This document shows positions 24,761 through 38,060 of a stretch of 64,000 bases of DNA, one piece after another. Each line of letters begins with the position of its first letter. Positions within the stretch are counted from its first letter, which is position 1. The translations under genes and the position numbers were made by a program. Source of the DNA: Prinia subflava (Eukaryota; Chordata; Aves; Passeriformes; Cisticolidae); the NCBI RefSeq assembly GCF_021018805.1, contig NC_086259.1, forward strand, positions 6,162,501-6,226,500, written 5' to 3'. A model generated the notes under the pieces. It was not told the DNA's origin, did not search any database, and was given only the letters and a program-made list of their open reading frames with translations.

Positions 24761-26667
24761 TATAAATCAGGTTTTTGAAATAAAAAAGCCTCTTTCAATT
24801 TTAAAGCCTTGTGATCAAGCAAAATCCTCCTCCTCTTGTGAATCCTTCCATGAAAAAAAAGAAAAAATCCCAACTCCAACTGCAACCTGATGAAATTAAA
24901 ATTAATCAAAGCACAAGTAGTTTTACAATGTTCATACTGCACAGATAAGTAGCCTTAGTCTTATTTTATGTGTCCTGTATGGTTCCCATCTCGTGTCACG
25001 TCACAGTGCTGGTTTCAGCCCTGTGAGATGTGGAATAGCCCATTTTAAGGCCATTCTCTGTGGCACAACCATTAAATCATAAGCACAGTAATGGGAGAAT
25101 ATGTTCACTGAGTCCTCTGTAAAGCAAGAAGGGGAAGGTTTGGAAAGTCCATTAAAAAAAATGGGAGTAGGCTTCGTACAAGACACCTGAGCAAGGTCAG
25201 ACAGCAACCTACAGAGGGGTGGAGTAGGGTGTGAACTTAGCAATGTCCATTTTCTTACAGCTGGTAATTGTCCAGCATCCTCCCTGCACCACCCCCAGCC
25301 CTGTGTTCTGTCTCATTCCAGTCAGATTGCTGAGGAGAGAGACAAAGGACAGATTCCAGCATAAAATCAAAACTGCTCTGGAAATGCACTGTGTGTGGCA
25401 GCATTTGCAAGAGCGGTGAGAGGTTAAAAAAAAGGAGTTTGACTCTAACCCAAGAATCAAAATTAATGTCAGAATTTAATGCAACACAAGGTGTGATGGA
25501 ACAAAGACTGTTGGGGGGTCTCGTTTTGTTCAGTTATGACAAGCATTGTTCAGCACTTTAAAAGAAACAACAGTGCAATGGTTTTCACTGAATTGTATGA
25601 AGAAACAGGATAACTTTAACAAATATCACAAAACGTGTCACAAATCAATTGTATTGAAAATATATTAGGTTTCTTTAAAAGAAAAGATCAGAAAAGAAAG
25701 CAGCGCAAGCAGGAGGAGAGACAGCACACAAAGATTTACTTCTGAGTGCTACAAAATATTGAACTAAAAATAACATTAAAGATGAAATTTGCAATGAATC
25801 TCAAGCTGCTAAATTCCCAAAGGCTGGGTCTGCCAAAGGCTCTGTTGGTTTCCTCTGTTCTTTTCTGTCTTTATTTAAATATTTTATACAGTTGTCTATG
25901 TTCATGTGTAGTGCGAACTGTCATTTATATTTCAGTCCACTCTAAAATGGATCTTAGACTGTCTCAAGCTGTGCACTGCAGAGAGGAGTTGGGAACTGAG
26001 AGGTAAGTTGAAGTGGTAGGGACAAATGAAGACTGATATTTAATGTAGTTTTTGTGTACTTATATTTTGCTGTCATGTATTTTGCCTTAAAACTGATTTG
26101 TAATTTTCTGCATTTTGTGACATTATGATAAGATGTGAGGAGAGTGGGGTTTCCATTTAGCAAATACATTGATGCATTTTGGAGTCGGAGTGGTTGAATT
26201 CTGAGTTCTGACCTTAGGCTTTCATGTCTAGCAATAACAACATGCAAGTTTAGATCTGCAGTCTTAAATGCTTCTCTTTGTGCTTTGGACTTGCCAAGGT
26301 AACCTTTTTAAAAGGAGAGCCTTAAGCTTATTTTAGACTCACTTGTGTGAGAGGCCCACAGGGTGCTGAGTATCCATCTCTCCATTGTCTCAGGAGCACA
26401 GGGCACACCTTGCCCAGGAAAACTGGGACTGACCGTGGAGCTGGATCCAGCACCTCGGGAGAGACTCTCCCACCCCTCTGGTGCTGGGGAGGAAGCAGAG
26501 GGGTCTGTTCCACCCCCTCCAGACAAACTGCAGCAGTGGTGCTGGCTGGGGCACGGGCAGAGCTCCCCAGTTGCTCCCTGCAGGCTGTGCTGGGCTGCAG
26601 AGGGCACTGCCAGCAGGGCAGGGCTGGCACAGCCTGCCCCAGCCCTGCGGGGAAAGGACTCGCTGGG

Positions 26668-26668
<1 letters not shown>
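24761..26668. other. Noncoding spacer
   Basis: Mostly AT-rich unique sequence, becoming GC-rich at 26,390-26,668 next to the CTG repeat. No gene supported. Confidence 0.6.
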
Positions 26669-26710
<42 letters not shown>

Positions 26711-26771
26711 TCTGCTGCTGCTGCTGCTGTTCCTGCTGCTGCTGCTGCTGCTGCTGGTCCTGCTGCTGCTG

Positions 26772-26808
<37 letters not shown>

Positions 26809-26893
26809 CCTGCTGCTGCTGGTCCTGCTGCTGCTGTTCCTGCTGCTGCTGCTGCTGTTTCTGCTGCTGCTGCTGCTGTCCTGCTGCTGCTGC
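26669..26893. repeat. Long interrupted (CTG)n/(CAG)n trinucleotide repeat
   Basis: About 225 bp of CTG units, interrupted by TTC, GTC, TTT and a few frame-shifting C insertions (GTCCTG). It is GC-rich, unlike its surroundings. The long overlapping frames through it on both strands (poly-Leu/Ala/Cys on +, poly-Gln/Ser/Ala on -, up to about 200 codons) result from stop-free repeats. No flanking exon structure supports a real polyglutamine gene. CTG/CAG tracts of this length can form hairpins and are often length-polymorphic. Confidence 0.95.
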
Positions 26894-28479
26894 TGCAGCT
26901 GCACCCTGAGCCTATCCCCCTCCTGCCCCTGATGCCCTCTGCTATCTGTTAGATTAGCTGTGAAAGGCTCAGATGTATTCAGCTGGCATTTTGCACCTCT
27001 TTTGCACTAGCAGGAGGAAGAACAAAATGATTAGTGTTGGACTCTGTCAACTGGTATAAAAGAAGAAATCCTTAAGAAATTGTGTTGCTTTCTTTCTTGC
27101 TTCCGAACACTAAATCATACAGAACAGAAATTCTAAATAATGGCTATTAGATTGGGAAGTCTAAGAAGATTTTACTTCTTGGAAGCTTTGACTATTAAAA
27201 ATTGATAAATTGCCATTGGAATACAAGCAGCTCTGCAATATGATAGATCAAAGTTCATTTTTCCCCTAATGCAGAGTTAAGATGAGCAGGCTTACTTTTT
27301 TGCTCATCTTCTTTGCAGATCAGAAACATTCCTTTCTTTTTATTTGAGTGATCAATTTACTAGAAGAGCCCGATGCATCTGTTGTGACTGCAGTAAAATT
27401 CTTATTCACCAGCTTTTAAGTGGTAATCCAGCCTGCTGGCATTATGCAAACCTCAGAACATCTCAGCACTGCTGTCCAAAGCGGATACTGTGTCTCCTCC
27501 ACATAATACAGGTGCAAAATGATTAGTTGTAGTTTGTGAAGTGATATTTCTTAAAATATTTTGACCACGACATTAAAAAGCTAACTCTTCTCAGTAGTGC
27601 TTCTGCTTCAAGTTAGCAGAAAGGCTTCAGAAGGTTGTGTTTCAGTGGAGGATATTCCAAAGTACTCAAACAACTGAAATGTAAACCTTGGAAAGACACT
27701 TTGCTAGTGGCTTTTTAGAAATCTATTAATTGCATGTCAGTGTAGCTATATGAGTTTTTCTTTTCTGTGTATTAAATACGTCTTATTACTTTATAAGCAT
27801 CTATAAATCCATGCTGGGGCACTTTGTACTTTTTAAAAACCTTTTAAATTAAGTAACACAAAAAAAATGTAATGAACATGCAACATTAAACACTTTCAAG
27901 GGCAGCAAATATGATCACATCCTTCAGAAAATATTTCTCCAATGTGTGATTTCCAACCCACTAACTTACTGGAAAGTTGTGTAAAAGCTGCAGTTGATAA
28001 CAAGGTCTTGTGTATCTGGATCTTCGGGTAAACAGTGTCTGCCAGTATAGCTGGAGGAGACAGACATTTCCATTTTTAAGATAGTTCTGTAAAGCAAATC
28101 CTTCTGTGGGTGTCCACACTTGGCAGCTGCTCTCAGGTCTGACACAGTGTGCACACACTGCCACAGCTCCCATCATCCCAGGAGGAGAAAAATCCTGCAG
28201 GTGGCCCCAGGAAGGTTCAATCCTGCAGAACACTTAAGCACAAAATTAGTTTTAAACTGAAGGGACAATATATAAGTTAGGTAACAGACTTTGCTAAAAG
28301 ATGCAGAATGGAATGCATATATTCCAGAAGGAGGGATATAATGTGTGAAAATAAGTGGTATGGGAAAACATCTATAGATGGCTGGGGAGCTAATGAAGGA
28401 ATGCTTCGATTTCAGTTCAAGGAAAACTTAAGGGTACTGTATTTTATTTCCCATTAATCCTTCGGTCGTCTGCCACAGT
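26894..28479. other. Noncoding spacer
   Basis: AT-rich unique sequence. No supported gene, RNA or repeat. Confidence 0.6.
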
Positions 28480-28491
28480 TTGTGTCTGGCC

Positions 28492-28971
28492 ATGAAATTT
28501 TCATCTATGTGGTGTTATTCTTTGGCACGTAAAGATTTACAGTCTCTGAGCCTGATTTGGCTCATCTTGGTGTTGTTGACAGGAATTCCAATTTTGCTCT
28601 CAAAGGGCATGATTGAACCAGTTAACATTTATTTCAGCCTTGCAGAAGGACATATTGCTTATTTTATATATAAAGTATGCCAAAATGAGATTAAGAGACT
28701 TGATGAACATAGTATGGCAAGTCAGAGGCACAGAGTCATAGAGCTAAGAATTCCTTCCTCCCTGGCTCTCACTTCCTTGTTTTATACTGTACTTTTGATA
28801 ATGTGTCTGCAATCCCACAGCAATATTCTTCTGGCACATGATAATGCAATAGTTTTGAAATATGCTTTTCATGTGATGTGTGAAAACATAAAATCTATAG
28901 ATGTGCAGCATATATGGATAAAAGAATTCATATTACAATATGTAGCTACAAGCATAATAAATGGAAATTGA
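28492..28971 (+). other. Unassigned 159-codon open frame
   Basis: An ATG at 28,492 opens a frame of about 159 codons to a TGA, long for AT-rich desert. The predicted product has two hydrophobic stretches (one including SLIWLILVLLTGIPILLS, the other including LALTSLFYTVLLIMCL). I do not recognise it. There is no promoter, splice or codon-bias support, and TA-rich codons dominate. It could be a chance frame, a retained piece of an old element, or a conserved noncoding block. Not called as a gene. Confidence 0.15.
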
Positions 28972-31900
28972 TGAAAAGGGAATCTTTCTACTGCTGGGAT
29001 TTTAAAGAATTAGACAAATGTGAGTAGTTCAAATAAGACAGAATTTCTGCTTCTTGTCACAGAAAGTGCGATGAACATGTATCAGAAGAGAAAATCAGCT
29101 GCTGCTTGGTAAGTACCCTATGATTTTTTCTGACTGCTGCCATTTGGGCCCTACCAAGTCCAGTACTTACTGTGCTGATCAGGCTGCTGGCTCCTTTTCT
29201 GTTATTAAATCACTCAAAAAGAGAGTCTTAGAAAAACTAAAACTGTGCCAATGCAGTACCATCTCTTCAGAAATACTTTTATTAATTCATTTACATTTCA
29301 AGCTGGAGCTAAATCAGTACATTGATGGAGACAAGTCTTGGTCCAGTTTTTTCATGCTGGAGGCAGAGGAGATTCCTAGAGCAGTGACACTGCATGCTGG
29401 TTTTCTCTGAGTTCTGTAGGCACTCATTGCATTGTGCAATATCTTTCCATCTATGTATTTATGCTAAGTGGTTTTAATTCTTATTTTTGTTATTGTTTGA
29501 AGAGTAGTAGCAGTAGTAATAGCAGAGGTGGAGCATTATTGGCAGTCCCTGTGTCCAAGGAGCTCATTAAAGGACAGCACTCTGGAGATGATTCCTGTCT
29601 GACTGGAATCAGCAGGACACAGGAGCTAGGTCCCATATGATGAATAACAAAAGAAAGGGTAGTTTACATTCTTTGATTCATTTCTGCTCGATTAACCCCC
29701 AGTGGGATTTTACCCCTCCAGTCACATTTTTTTGTTCCTCTAATCTTCTTTTGTATTTGCTCACTGACCCCAAGCATGTATTTGACTTGTGACCCTATTT
29801 CTGTTAATAAAATACAGGCCATCTGACCAGCATTCACACCACTCCACTACAAGGTGATGATTACCTCATTGTAAGGGCTGGGAGTTAGTAACTCACAGGG
29901 TGAGGCTGGTGGTTGGGTGGCCTGAAGATGAGATAACCAATGAAGGCAGCAGAAGATGCTCTGAGCTGTGCCTTCAAAACTAAACTGCAGATGATAAACT
30001 CCTTCAAAATATCGAATTCTATCCACAGAATTCCATATCTCCTTATGTATTGTTCAGCTATTAATTAGTTGATAATGTTTAGGGGATCATGGCATGACAA
30101 AAAACAATTATAGTTATAATGTGGAAATTTTCAGTATCCGTATGGATGGTAGCTTATACAATCAAAATTACCCCATTTCCATTTTGGGTTATCAATTATA
30201 ATTATATGCCTCATGAAAAAACCAAAAATACATCAGCAGTCAGTGGCAATAATTTCAGTGTAGTGTTTTGAGGCTAAATTAACACTGGAAAGTGTAGGTG
30301 ATCTCTTTCAAAGCAAAGTAATATTTGTTTTTAAAGCACCAGCAGAAATGTAGGGTGGGTTTTTGTGAGGAAAGGCATAGTAATGAACCTATTCATTCTT
30401 TCACCAAATCCTTAAACCATGATTCTTATGAAAGGCACCGTTAATTGTGTGTTACATGAAAAAATCATGCCAAAGCCATTTATCAGATATGTAATCTGTG
30501 TCTCTGTTTGTGACAGGAAGCCATTATTTCCACTGAAAAAACAAATCCGTTAAATTTGAACTATTAGATTACAGCAGGGTTAGGGCTGCTCCTGTGCTGC
30601 AGAGTCACATCAGGGTCACAGCCCAGTTCTAGAGATGTACTGCAAGAGCTTCATATCTGATTAAGACAAAAAACTGATAAAGATGTAATGCAGACTAACA
30701 ATATGGAATTATCTGATGCAGTTTGGGGGGATAGGGGCAGGGGGTATAACATCATTCAGTTTATTTGCATATGTTTGTTCTTTCTGCTGAAATCAATCTC
30801 TTTGAAGGAAGCAAGAAAACTTTAGAAAAAGAAAATATTATTAATGCTGGTAAGAGAACACAGAAGAAAATCTTTAGTAAACATTTCTTTTCCAGTGTTG
30901 ATTATCATTCTGTCTAATGTTTATTTTCATAGTTTTCTTTGATCCAAAACACAAATAACAATAAAGTTAGCTTCATTTCTTTGAACTAACAAAACTATAC
31001 TGTGGCCAAATTTGGAACAAATTTTCAAGTGGCTTTTTTTTTGTTTTTTCTTCAAAGCCACATAGGAGATTTATAGAGTAGATATTTACATAACTCCCAC
31101 CCTCTCCTGCAGAGGAGTGTTCCTGTGGTTAGCAGTGATTTACCTGCTCTGAGCCTTCCTTTGCTGGAGCTGCTCTGAGCACCTGGGCACGCCCTGGGTA
31201 CCAGGGCAGGGAGCACGCAGGGCTGTGGGCAGAGGGGCAGAGCACAGGGAGGAGGCTCTAAGGGGAGCCCAGGGCACAGCTCCACCTTCAGCAGCTCCTC
31301 CCCTCAGACCCTGACAGAGGATTGTGTGCTGTGCACTTGGAAACAGCCACATTCCCAATGTAAATATTGTGCAATTGCAAAATGCGTGCTGCGTTGTTTA
31401 CCACAGAGCTTAACCCAGGCCTGCACTGCTGGGGGTGTTTGAGTCTGTACATATTTAAAAACTCTGCCAGATCCCAGATCTGCTCAGGAGACCTGGCAGC
31501 ACCTGCAGGGGCAATGGTGAGGAGCCTGTGTCTGTGGTGGGAAGCATCTCTGCCACCCTCACATGACAGCCAGCAGGTTTCCTGGCTGTCCTGGGCAGCC
31601 CTCCTGCACGCAAATATTGGCCCTGGAAGTGGTGGAAGTTATGAATAAAGACCACAAGGTCCAACCTCAGTCATCAGCTACAGAAGAGCCATGTGCTGGA
31701 TAAACTGACTGCTTGAAGGTTTTCGGAATATGATACAGAAACATGAGAGATGCTCAGGTTCTCTGAAACTCACTTTTTTTCATCTCCCATTACATCCTTG
31801 TGTTTGTCCCACTGCTTAGCCTGGCTGAACAAGAGCATCCAGCCCAGTGATTGATTGCCTCTGTGAGCAGATCCAAGTTTCACTCTTAAATCAGCCAGCA

Positions 31901-34839
31901 TGTGGTTGATGACAGGGACAAAGCCAATCCTCATCACTCCCTAAGCAAATCATCTTCCTCTTTACTCTAAATTCAACTAAATTATCATTTCACCATTGAA
32001 ATAAGTGTCAGAATTTCCACCAGGTTCACCTGGATTTGGATTTGGCCATTGGCTTCTAGGCGCAAATGGCTTCTTAAAGGGTTACTTTTAAATAAGTTGG
32101 TGTTTAAGTGCTTCAAGAGATTATAAAAATAATAGCAAATGCAAATAACATGACTGCAGGTATTGCTAAAAAGTGTCATTAGAAAATGGGCATTTTTAAG
32201 GTTAAATCAGAACTAATTCCAGTGACTGCAGATGATTCACATTTGAGTAAGAATGAAACTTTGGGTTTTGAACTATGTAGAAGAGTTTTGGCTGAACCTT
32301 TTCGATTTCTTTGGGAAGGGAGGGTGGGGGGGTTGAGATGAGCATGTTAGTTGGGAGTTTGGGGTTTTTTTAATACTTATAACAATGCCAAATAGAAAAC
32401 AGTTGTTAACTTCTGTGATTTGTTGCAGTCAAAATAAAGTACTTCTGGTCCTAGAGGAGGGAGCTCTGAAATGGTACCTAAAGACCCTGCCTGAATGTGC
32501 AGAGCTTTCCATCTAAAAGATCATCTCTACTAAAAGCACAACCAAAAAACACTGCTTACTTAGTTTCCTTTTTTTTTCCCTTTCTAACAGTATGAAAACA
32601 GGAGTTTCAGAGCTGAGAACTTGGTTATTGTGCAGTTCACTCCATGTGAATATAGTTAGGAATGTGGGACTGAAAATACTTCCCCCATCCAGGCTCTGTC
32701 TCCTCAGTTGCTGGCAGAGGTAGTGCAGGTACAAAGCCCAGAATGAGTCCACAGCAACAACCACTGAAGATGTCCCAAGGAACAAAACTAGAAAAGCTAG
32801 AGAGCTTCAGGATACCATCTCTTGATGGAGGAGTGTGAATCAGCTCACTTCCAAAATTCATTAGCTTTACATTCTTATTTATTTTGAGTAAAAAATACCC
32901 AGAAGTGCTGACTGCTAGAAAAAGCTCTTGCTATTCCTTGCTGTGGAAGGAAACAGGGCTTTGGCATGGAGAAGCAGAGTCCCTCATATTCCATCCTCCC
33001 TGAGACTCTGGGGCTGCTTGGACAACTCAGAGCTCAGCACAAAATTGTGCTCAGTATTCTTCCTTCCTCCCCTTTTGGAAAAAATGTTTCTACCCTGCAT
33101 TTCTGCACAGATAAACAGAAAACCTTGCAGATGGGTGTAGAAACATCTGCCTGAGCCTGCAGAAGCCTGAAACAGCAGCAGTGAGAGGTATAATTCATGG
33201 AATGAATAGTACATAGCTTACTCTAGTGGTGGCTCCATTTTGGAGGGGTTGTGTTTGGTTTTTAATATTCAGCTAAGTAACATTTAATGCTTTATTATTT
33301 TTATATTCAATGAAAACAAAGTATTTGCAGTTATTGTGAGAAGATGCTTTGCCACTGATGGCCCAGCCTGAGGTGGGTGCAAAGCTCCAGAGGTGCCTGG
33401 CAAAGGATGTGGGTGATGTCCTGGCCCAGCTAATTAATGTAGAATATTTCTGTCTCAAAAATTCCTCTTCAGAATGTAGCACCAGTGTGCTCTTCTCAGC
33501 TAGGCACTGAAACAGGAGTTGTACCTCAAAACCCTTGTGTTGCATGGTCCCATGGTAATTCCTCTTCCTTTATCTCCAGTAATTTTCCTGTGCTGAATCT
33601 GGTCTCTCCCTTCTGCTCAGCAGGGAGTGGGTTTGTTCTTTTTCTTTGTTCTATTAATTTTCTCATAACTACCATCTACTATATTCACATAACAACCACT
33701 ATCAAGCTACTAAAACAGTTTTCAATATTGAATCCCCCATTTTAGAACAATAAGGAAAGGATTTTACTAAATAAATACATAAAGCTTCTCTTAGATCACG
33801 CAATAAGGAAACTGAATATAGAGCTAAAGTTCCCAGAACTTGGGAGGATAAAGGAGCAGTTTGCTACAGAGCTTTTTTCCCAACACTCAGAGCTCAGATA
33901 GTCTTTAGAGGAAATAATAAATCTTTCTCTTTGTCACTCTTCTCTTGGTTTCTTTTATTGTTTAGGAATAAAAAAAATTAAAAAGTGTAGTTACTACTTA
34001 CAAGACAGCTTCCTTGATGTTTCTGCTAGTCCAGCCAAGGGACAAGATTGTGTGTATAGGAAGGGGAGATGAACAATTCACCCTGTGAAGGAATTAAAAA
34101 CAAAAGTGGAAATCCTTTGTAAGAAGAGTGGTGGGGATTATAGCTGCATGCTTTCACTAATGACTTTGCAAACATTTAGCCAGAGATAACCCAGAAATCC
34201 AGTTGCACTTTATTTAATATTCAGATAAGGACCATTCACCTGCTGTTAAGCTACAACATCTACAATCATTCTTTGAATACTGATAATTATATGAAGCAGA
34301 CTCCCCTAGAGGCTGGTAGTCTAGTCTGGATTCACCTGGAATACAAAGATGAATAATATTGCATATTACATGCACCCAAGTAGTTGCAATTTATAGAAAT
34401 GTCCATTTATACTCCTGAAAAAAAGATGTGTATTTCCCTGGGGGTACACTCTACGGTGATAAAAACCTGTGCGTGGGGACAGTTTGGACTGTAACTCCTA
34501 GCGTGCCTGTTGATTAATTAATAAACAAATAAATCATTATATTTAGCCAGATACCTCTCTCCCAGCCCATGAAAGAGCAAATGTTGAAAAGGAATTCTGT
34601 GTGCGTGTCCATGAGGAGGGGTCACTCAGAGACCCCAGGATGAGTGTGAGCAGTGGCACCCAAAGGGCTCCGGGCCGGGCGTGTGCACATTTTTCAAAGA
34701 TGAGCAGCACTGTGAATCTGCTCCCTTCCCTCCTCCTTCCCTCCTCTTTCTCCCATCAGGTGCCTTGTCCTTGTTCTCCCCTCTCATTTGCTGATGGCTG
34801 ATAACACCTTATCTCCACCAGGGAAGCAACCGGGAAGTT
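28972..34839. other. Gene desert
   Basis: Nearly 6 kb of unique AT-leaning sequence. A GC-richer patch at 31,130-31,330 creates short chance frames on the minus strand. No supported gene, RNA gene or intact mobile element. Confidence 0.6.
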
Positions 34840-34970
34840 TGCTCCTTCCTCACAAGACTGAGGGTATAATTAGAACCACGCACCTGCTCAGCCCTCCGGT
34901 GGCTCGGTTAGTCTACATCCATGTCAAAATCCATGCTGTGAGGGTAATTTGATCATCTCACTTACTTTTT
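34840..34970. promoter_or_regulatory. Candidate conserved noncoding element
   Basis: Short block with a CpG cluster (34,831, 34,880, 34,897 and 34,906), an 'ataattag' homeodomain core at about 34,866 and no repeat signature, standing out from CpG-depleted neighbours. Suggestive only. Confidence 0.2.
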
Positions 34971-35204
34971 TCATATACTTTATATGAATAAACCACCAGA
35001 ACAAGCCTCCGTTGAGTGGGTTCAGTTTAATCTCACAAATTTGTGTCAACTCTTTGTTGCCAGAATAATTTTATCATTTGATCTCATGGTTACAGTTTAG
35101 TAGACTTTAGTACATATTTTATTTCACTCTCCAGAATATAAAATTCCATTCTTGTGTCAAAATCATCTCTTTATTATTATCTATTTATATTTCTGTGGTA
35201 CTTA

Positions 35205-35372
35205 CAGACTTCAACTGAGATCAGGGTCTTGTTGTACCAGACAATACAGAAACACACCATAAAAGAATTCTGGTCCCAGGAGCCTTGTAAGCTGAATAAA
35301 GGCTGGGAGAAAGGAAATATTGCCCCCATTTTACAGATGGGCAAGTGAAGCTCTGATAGATTTTCTGTACAA
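35205..35372 (-). mobile_element. Ancient amniote interspersed repeat, reverse orientation
   Basis: The + strand shows 'caactgagatcagggtcttg', 'ttgtaccagacaatacagaa', 'acacaccataaaagaattct', 'gcccccattttacagatggg' and 'caagtgaagctctgatagat'. This is the order of an old element known as 'ctgagatcagggccccattgtgctag...tacaaacacat...ccccattttacagatgggg.aactgaggcacagag'. Its first half is the reverse complement of the element type at 18,540-18,700, so the two copies lie in opposite orientation. Old and heavily diverged. Confidence 0.65.
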
Positions 35373-37680
35373 TGCAGAGCAGTGTCATACAGTGATAGTG
35401 AAGAGAGAGTTCTGAAAAAGCAACAACATCCTGAAACTATGCAAATAAAGGTGGATTTAAACCCTAATATACTGGCAAGCACCCATATAAGTTCAAGGAA
35501 GTTATAGATGTACACTGGTTTCATTTGCACACTCAGCATCCCAAGGCTCCCTTGGCCTTCTCCATCCTTGTCTCCCAGACCTCCCTTCAAAGGCACTGAC
35601 ACCGTTTTTTGATGCTGCCTTCTTAGGCTCATAAGAGTTAGTCTGCCACTGCTTCCTCTAGCATTTAAAAAAAATTTACCTTGAGCCCTGCAGTGCCACA
35701 GGGGTGTCAAATCTCTCTGACTGCAGCAGCTTCCAGGCTCAGCAGAGATACATCAAGGCTCTGTTAAACTCTCCTTCCCAACATCTGAAGGGCAGAGCAA
35801 TCTGTTTGTCCTTGAACTGAGCCTGGAATCTCCTGCATCAGAATACTTTCCCTCTTCCCAAGATCCCAGGAAAGCTGGAGCCAGCCGAGGATGTTCACTC
35901 AGGACCAAAGCAGCAGAGCAGCACTTTGGTGTTCCCAGAAGGCTGCAGAAAGGAAAGGAAATGGTAAATTCACCATCTCCTTTTCAAAGATGACTAAATA
36001 TAGGAGGGGAGCCTGCCAGGAAAGGGGGCTGGGGGGTGTAGCAGAGGTGCTTGTGCCCCTCTCAATCTGCTGGCACCACCCTGCTGAGCTCGGTGTGAAC
36101 ATGAGCTAAACCCCTCACCATTCCAACTGCACCACTGCAGCACTGCCTCCTGACTAAATACCAGTTCAGACTAATTGTCAAGGATCAGATAACAGGAAAA
36201 TATTTCTATTTGACAGTCTACTATTTTTCAATTGTTCCTCTGTTACATATCTAAGTAAACATTTGTTCCACTTATCATTTCTGAGCAAAAGACATGAATC
36301 ATTTGACTAGTAAAACCACAACGACAGCTGTTGCTTATTAGAAACAGTCATCTTGTTCAAGGGCCTGCTATGGAGGAGTTCCTCAGGAAACTCTTTCTGC
36401 TTTTAGTGCTTTACAGTGCAATGAAAGCTAAGTTGTAGAAATTAGGGCATTTTTGTTTCACTGATGTGATTGGCAAAACACCCAGGCACATACACACACA
36501 TGGAACAATCATTACAGCTGAGCTGCAAGCCCCCAAGAAACAGGAAAATACCCACTTAAGAATAGTACTAATGATATAATACTTATGGTCTTTGTGGCTT
36601 TTATACAGAGCTCTACATTATAGTGAAACAAAACTAGATTTAAGGGTCCCTCGGTAAGCAGGTTGTATATTTGGGATTTTGGTGTTGGATACGATATTTA
36701 TACCAGTTATTAGGCATGTACCAGAAATATGATTCACCATTCATGGTTTTTCCAGCTCTCAGGAACAAATTAACCTTGGCTTCAGTAAATCCCTAGAAGC
36801 CAGTCATCAGTGCTCACTACTACATTACTCTCAGAATAAGCTTCTTGAGTCAGTGATTTAAAAAAAGAAGAATTTTAAAAATTCTGGTTGGGATAGAAAA
36901 AAGCAGGGAGAGCAACAAAATACTTTTCAAACTAGTGAAACAAAATAGGGAAAAAAAGGAACCTGGACCATGATGAAATCAAAAACAATTAAGTGAAACC
37001 GAGTCAGGTTGGACATGAGGATTTTTCCCTTCCTGGAGTGCAGGCTCAAAGGCATTATAGATAATGTAGGCCAAAATCTGATTGTTTCTGTGACCTGTGT
37101 GGAACAGAACTGTGTTAAACAGAGGCCTAAGAGCTGGGCATTTTATCAGACAAAATCACTGGAACGGTATACCCTGTATGATGCCCCTATTGTCAGCTTT
37201 GAAGGGAGAAGCCAAAGACTAAATGAGCATAGAGACTGCACTGATCCCAGCAGAGCAGAGGGGAGGAACCTTGGCAGGGCAGTGCAGGGATGCTACCAAG
37301 TAATCTGCTCAGGTTAATAGCAGAGCTTGTGGTTTGTGGCTGTTACTTAGATACCTTTCAAACCTGCAAAATTAATTTTCGAACATTAAAAAAAAAAGAG
37401 TTTAAAAAAATCATTTTAAAGGATTGTTGAGTATGGCAAAAGAAAAGGAAGGCAGAGCAGGAAAGCAGTGGAGAGAAACATATCACTGAGGAGGCAAAGC
37501 TGAGGCTTATTATGGGTTAGAAATCTGCAAAACTGTCACCAATTCAGTAATAGCATTCAAGGAGGTTTCTAGAGATCATATCCTGCCCTTCATTCACCCT
37601 CGCAACGCTCACTGATGGGAGTCAGCACTTTGCTGCAGCTGGATATTTAGAAGTCATTTGTTCTGTGTAACATGTCTGTT
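35373..37680. other. Gene desert
   Basis: AT-rich unique sequence with a modestly GC-rich patch around 35,880-36,110. No supported gene. Confidence 0.6.
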
Positions 37681-38060
37681 CTTACTAATCTTAGTCAAGT
37701 AAGTAGTCCATCCTCATGTGTCACCCCACCAAGTCAAATGTGCTATTAGCATAAGTGATGATTACTTATCTGTGTGAGGTCCTGCGAGGTTGGGGCTCCC
37801 AGCAGCAGCACACTTGACATGCCAGTCTTCCTATTGTAATTTAATAAAATGGGGCCCAATTCAGTTCAGAGGTGCCTGGAGGAATAAGCTGGACTTAAAC
37901 GGTGCTTAGGCCTTTGACTGGACCTCTGAAAACCCTTCATTCATTGAGTGAATACTAATTAGTCAGAGGAGGGTTATTAAATTATAGACTCTGTTCTTTT
38001 TCAGTGCTCAGAGCATCATACCTTTGCAAGTGCCTGAGCAAAATAATGCAAATCTGAGCA
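37680..38060. promoter_or_regulatory. Candidate conserved noncoding element
   Basis: High-complexity AT-rich sequence with several TAATTT/TAATTAG homeodomain words (37,837-37,845 and 37,955-37,965), a CpG in 'taaacggtgc' and no repeat features. Possible desert enhancer; conservation cannot be tested here. Confidence 0.22.

Noticed and set aside
26308..26952. Long poly-Gln/Ser, poly-Leu, poly-Ala and poly-Cys frames on both strands
   Set aside because: All come from the CTG/CAG repeat, which has no stops in any frame; the flanks give no coding signal.
31645..31690. Short string resembling the CR1 3' end in reverse (aagaccacaaggtccaacct)
   Set aside because: Only about 30 bases of weak likeness, no extension on either side.
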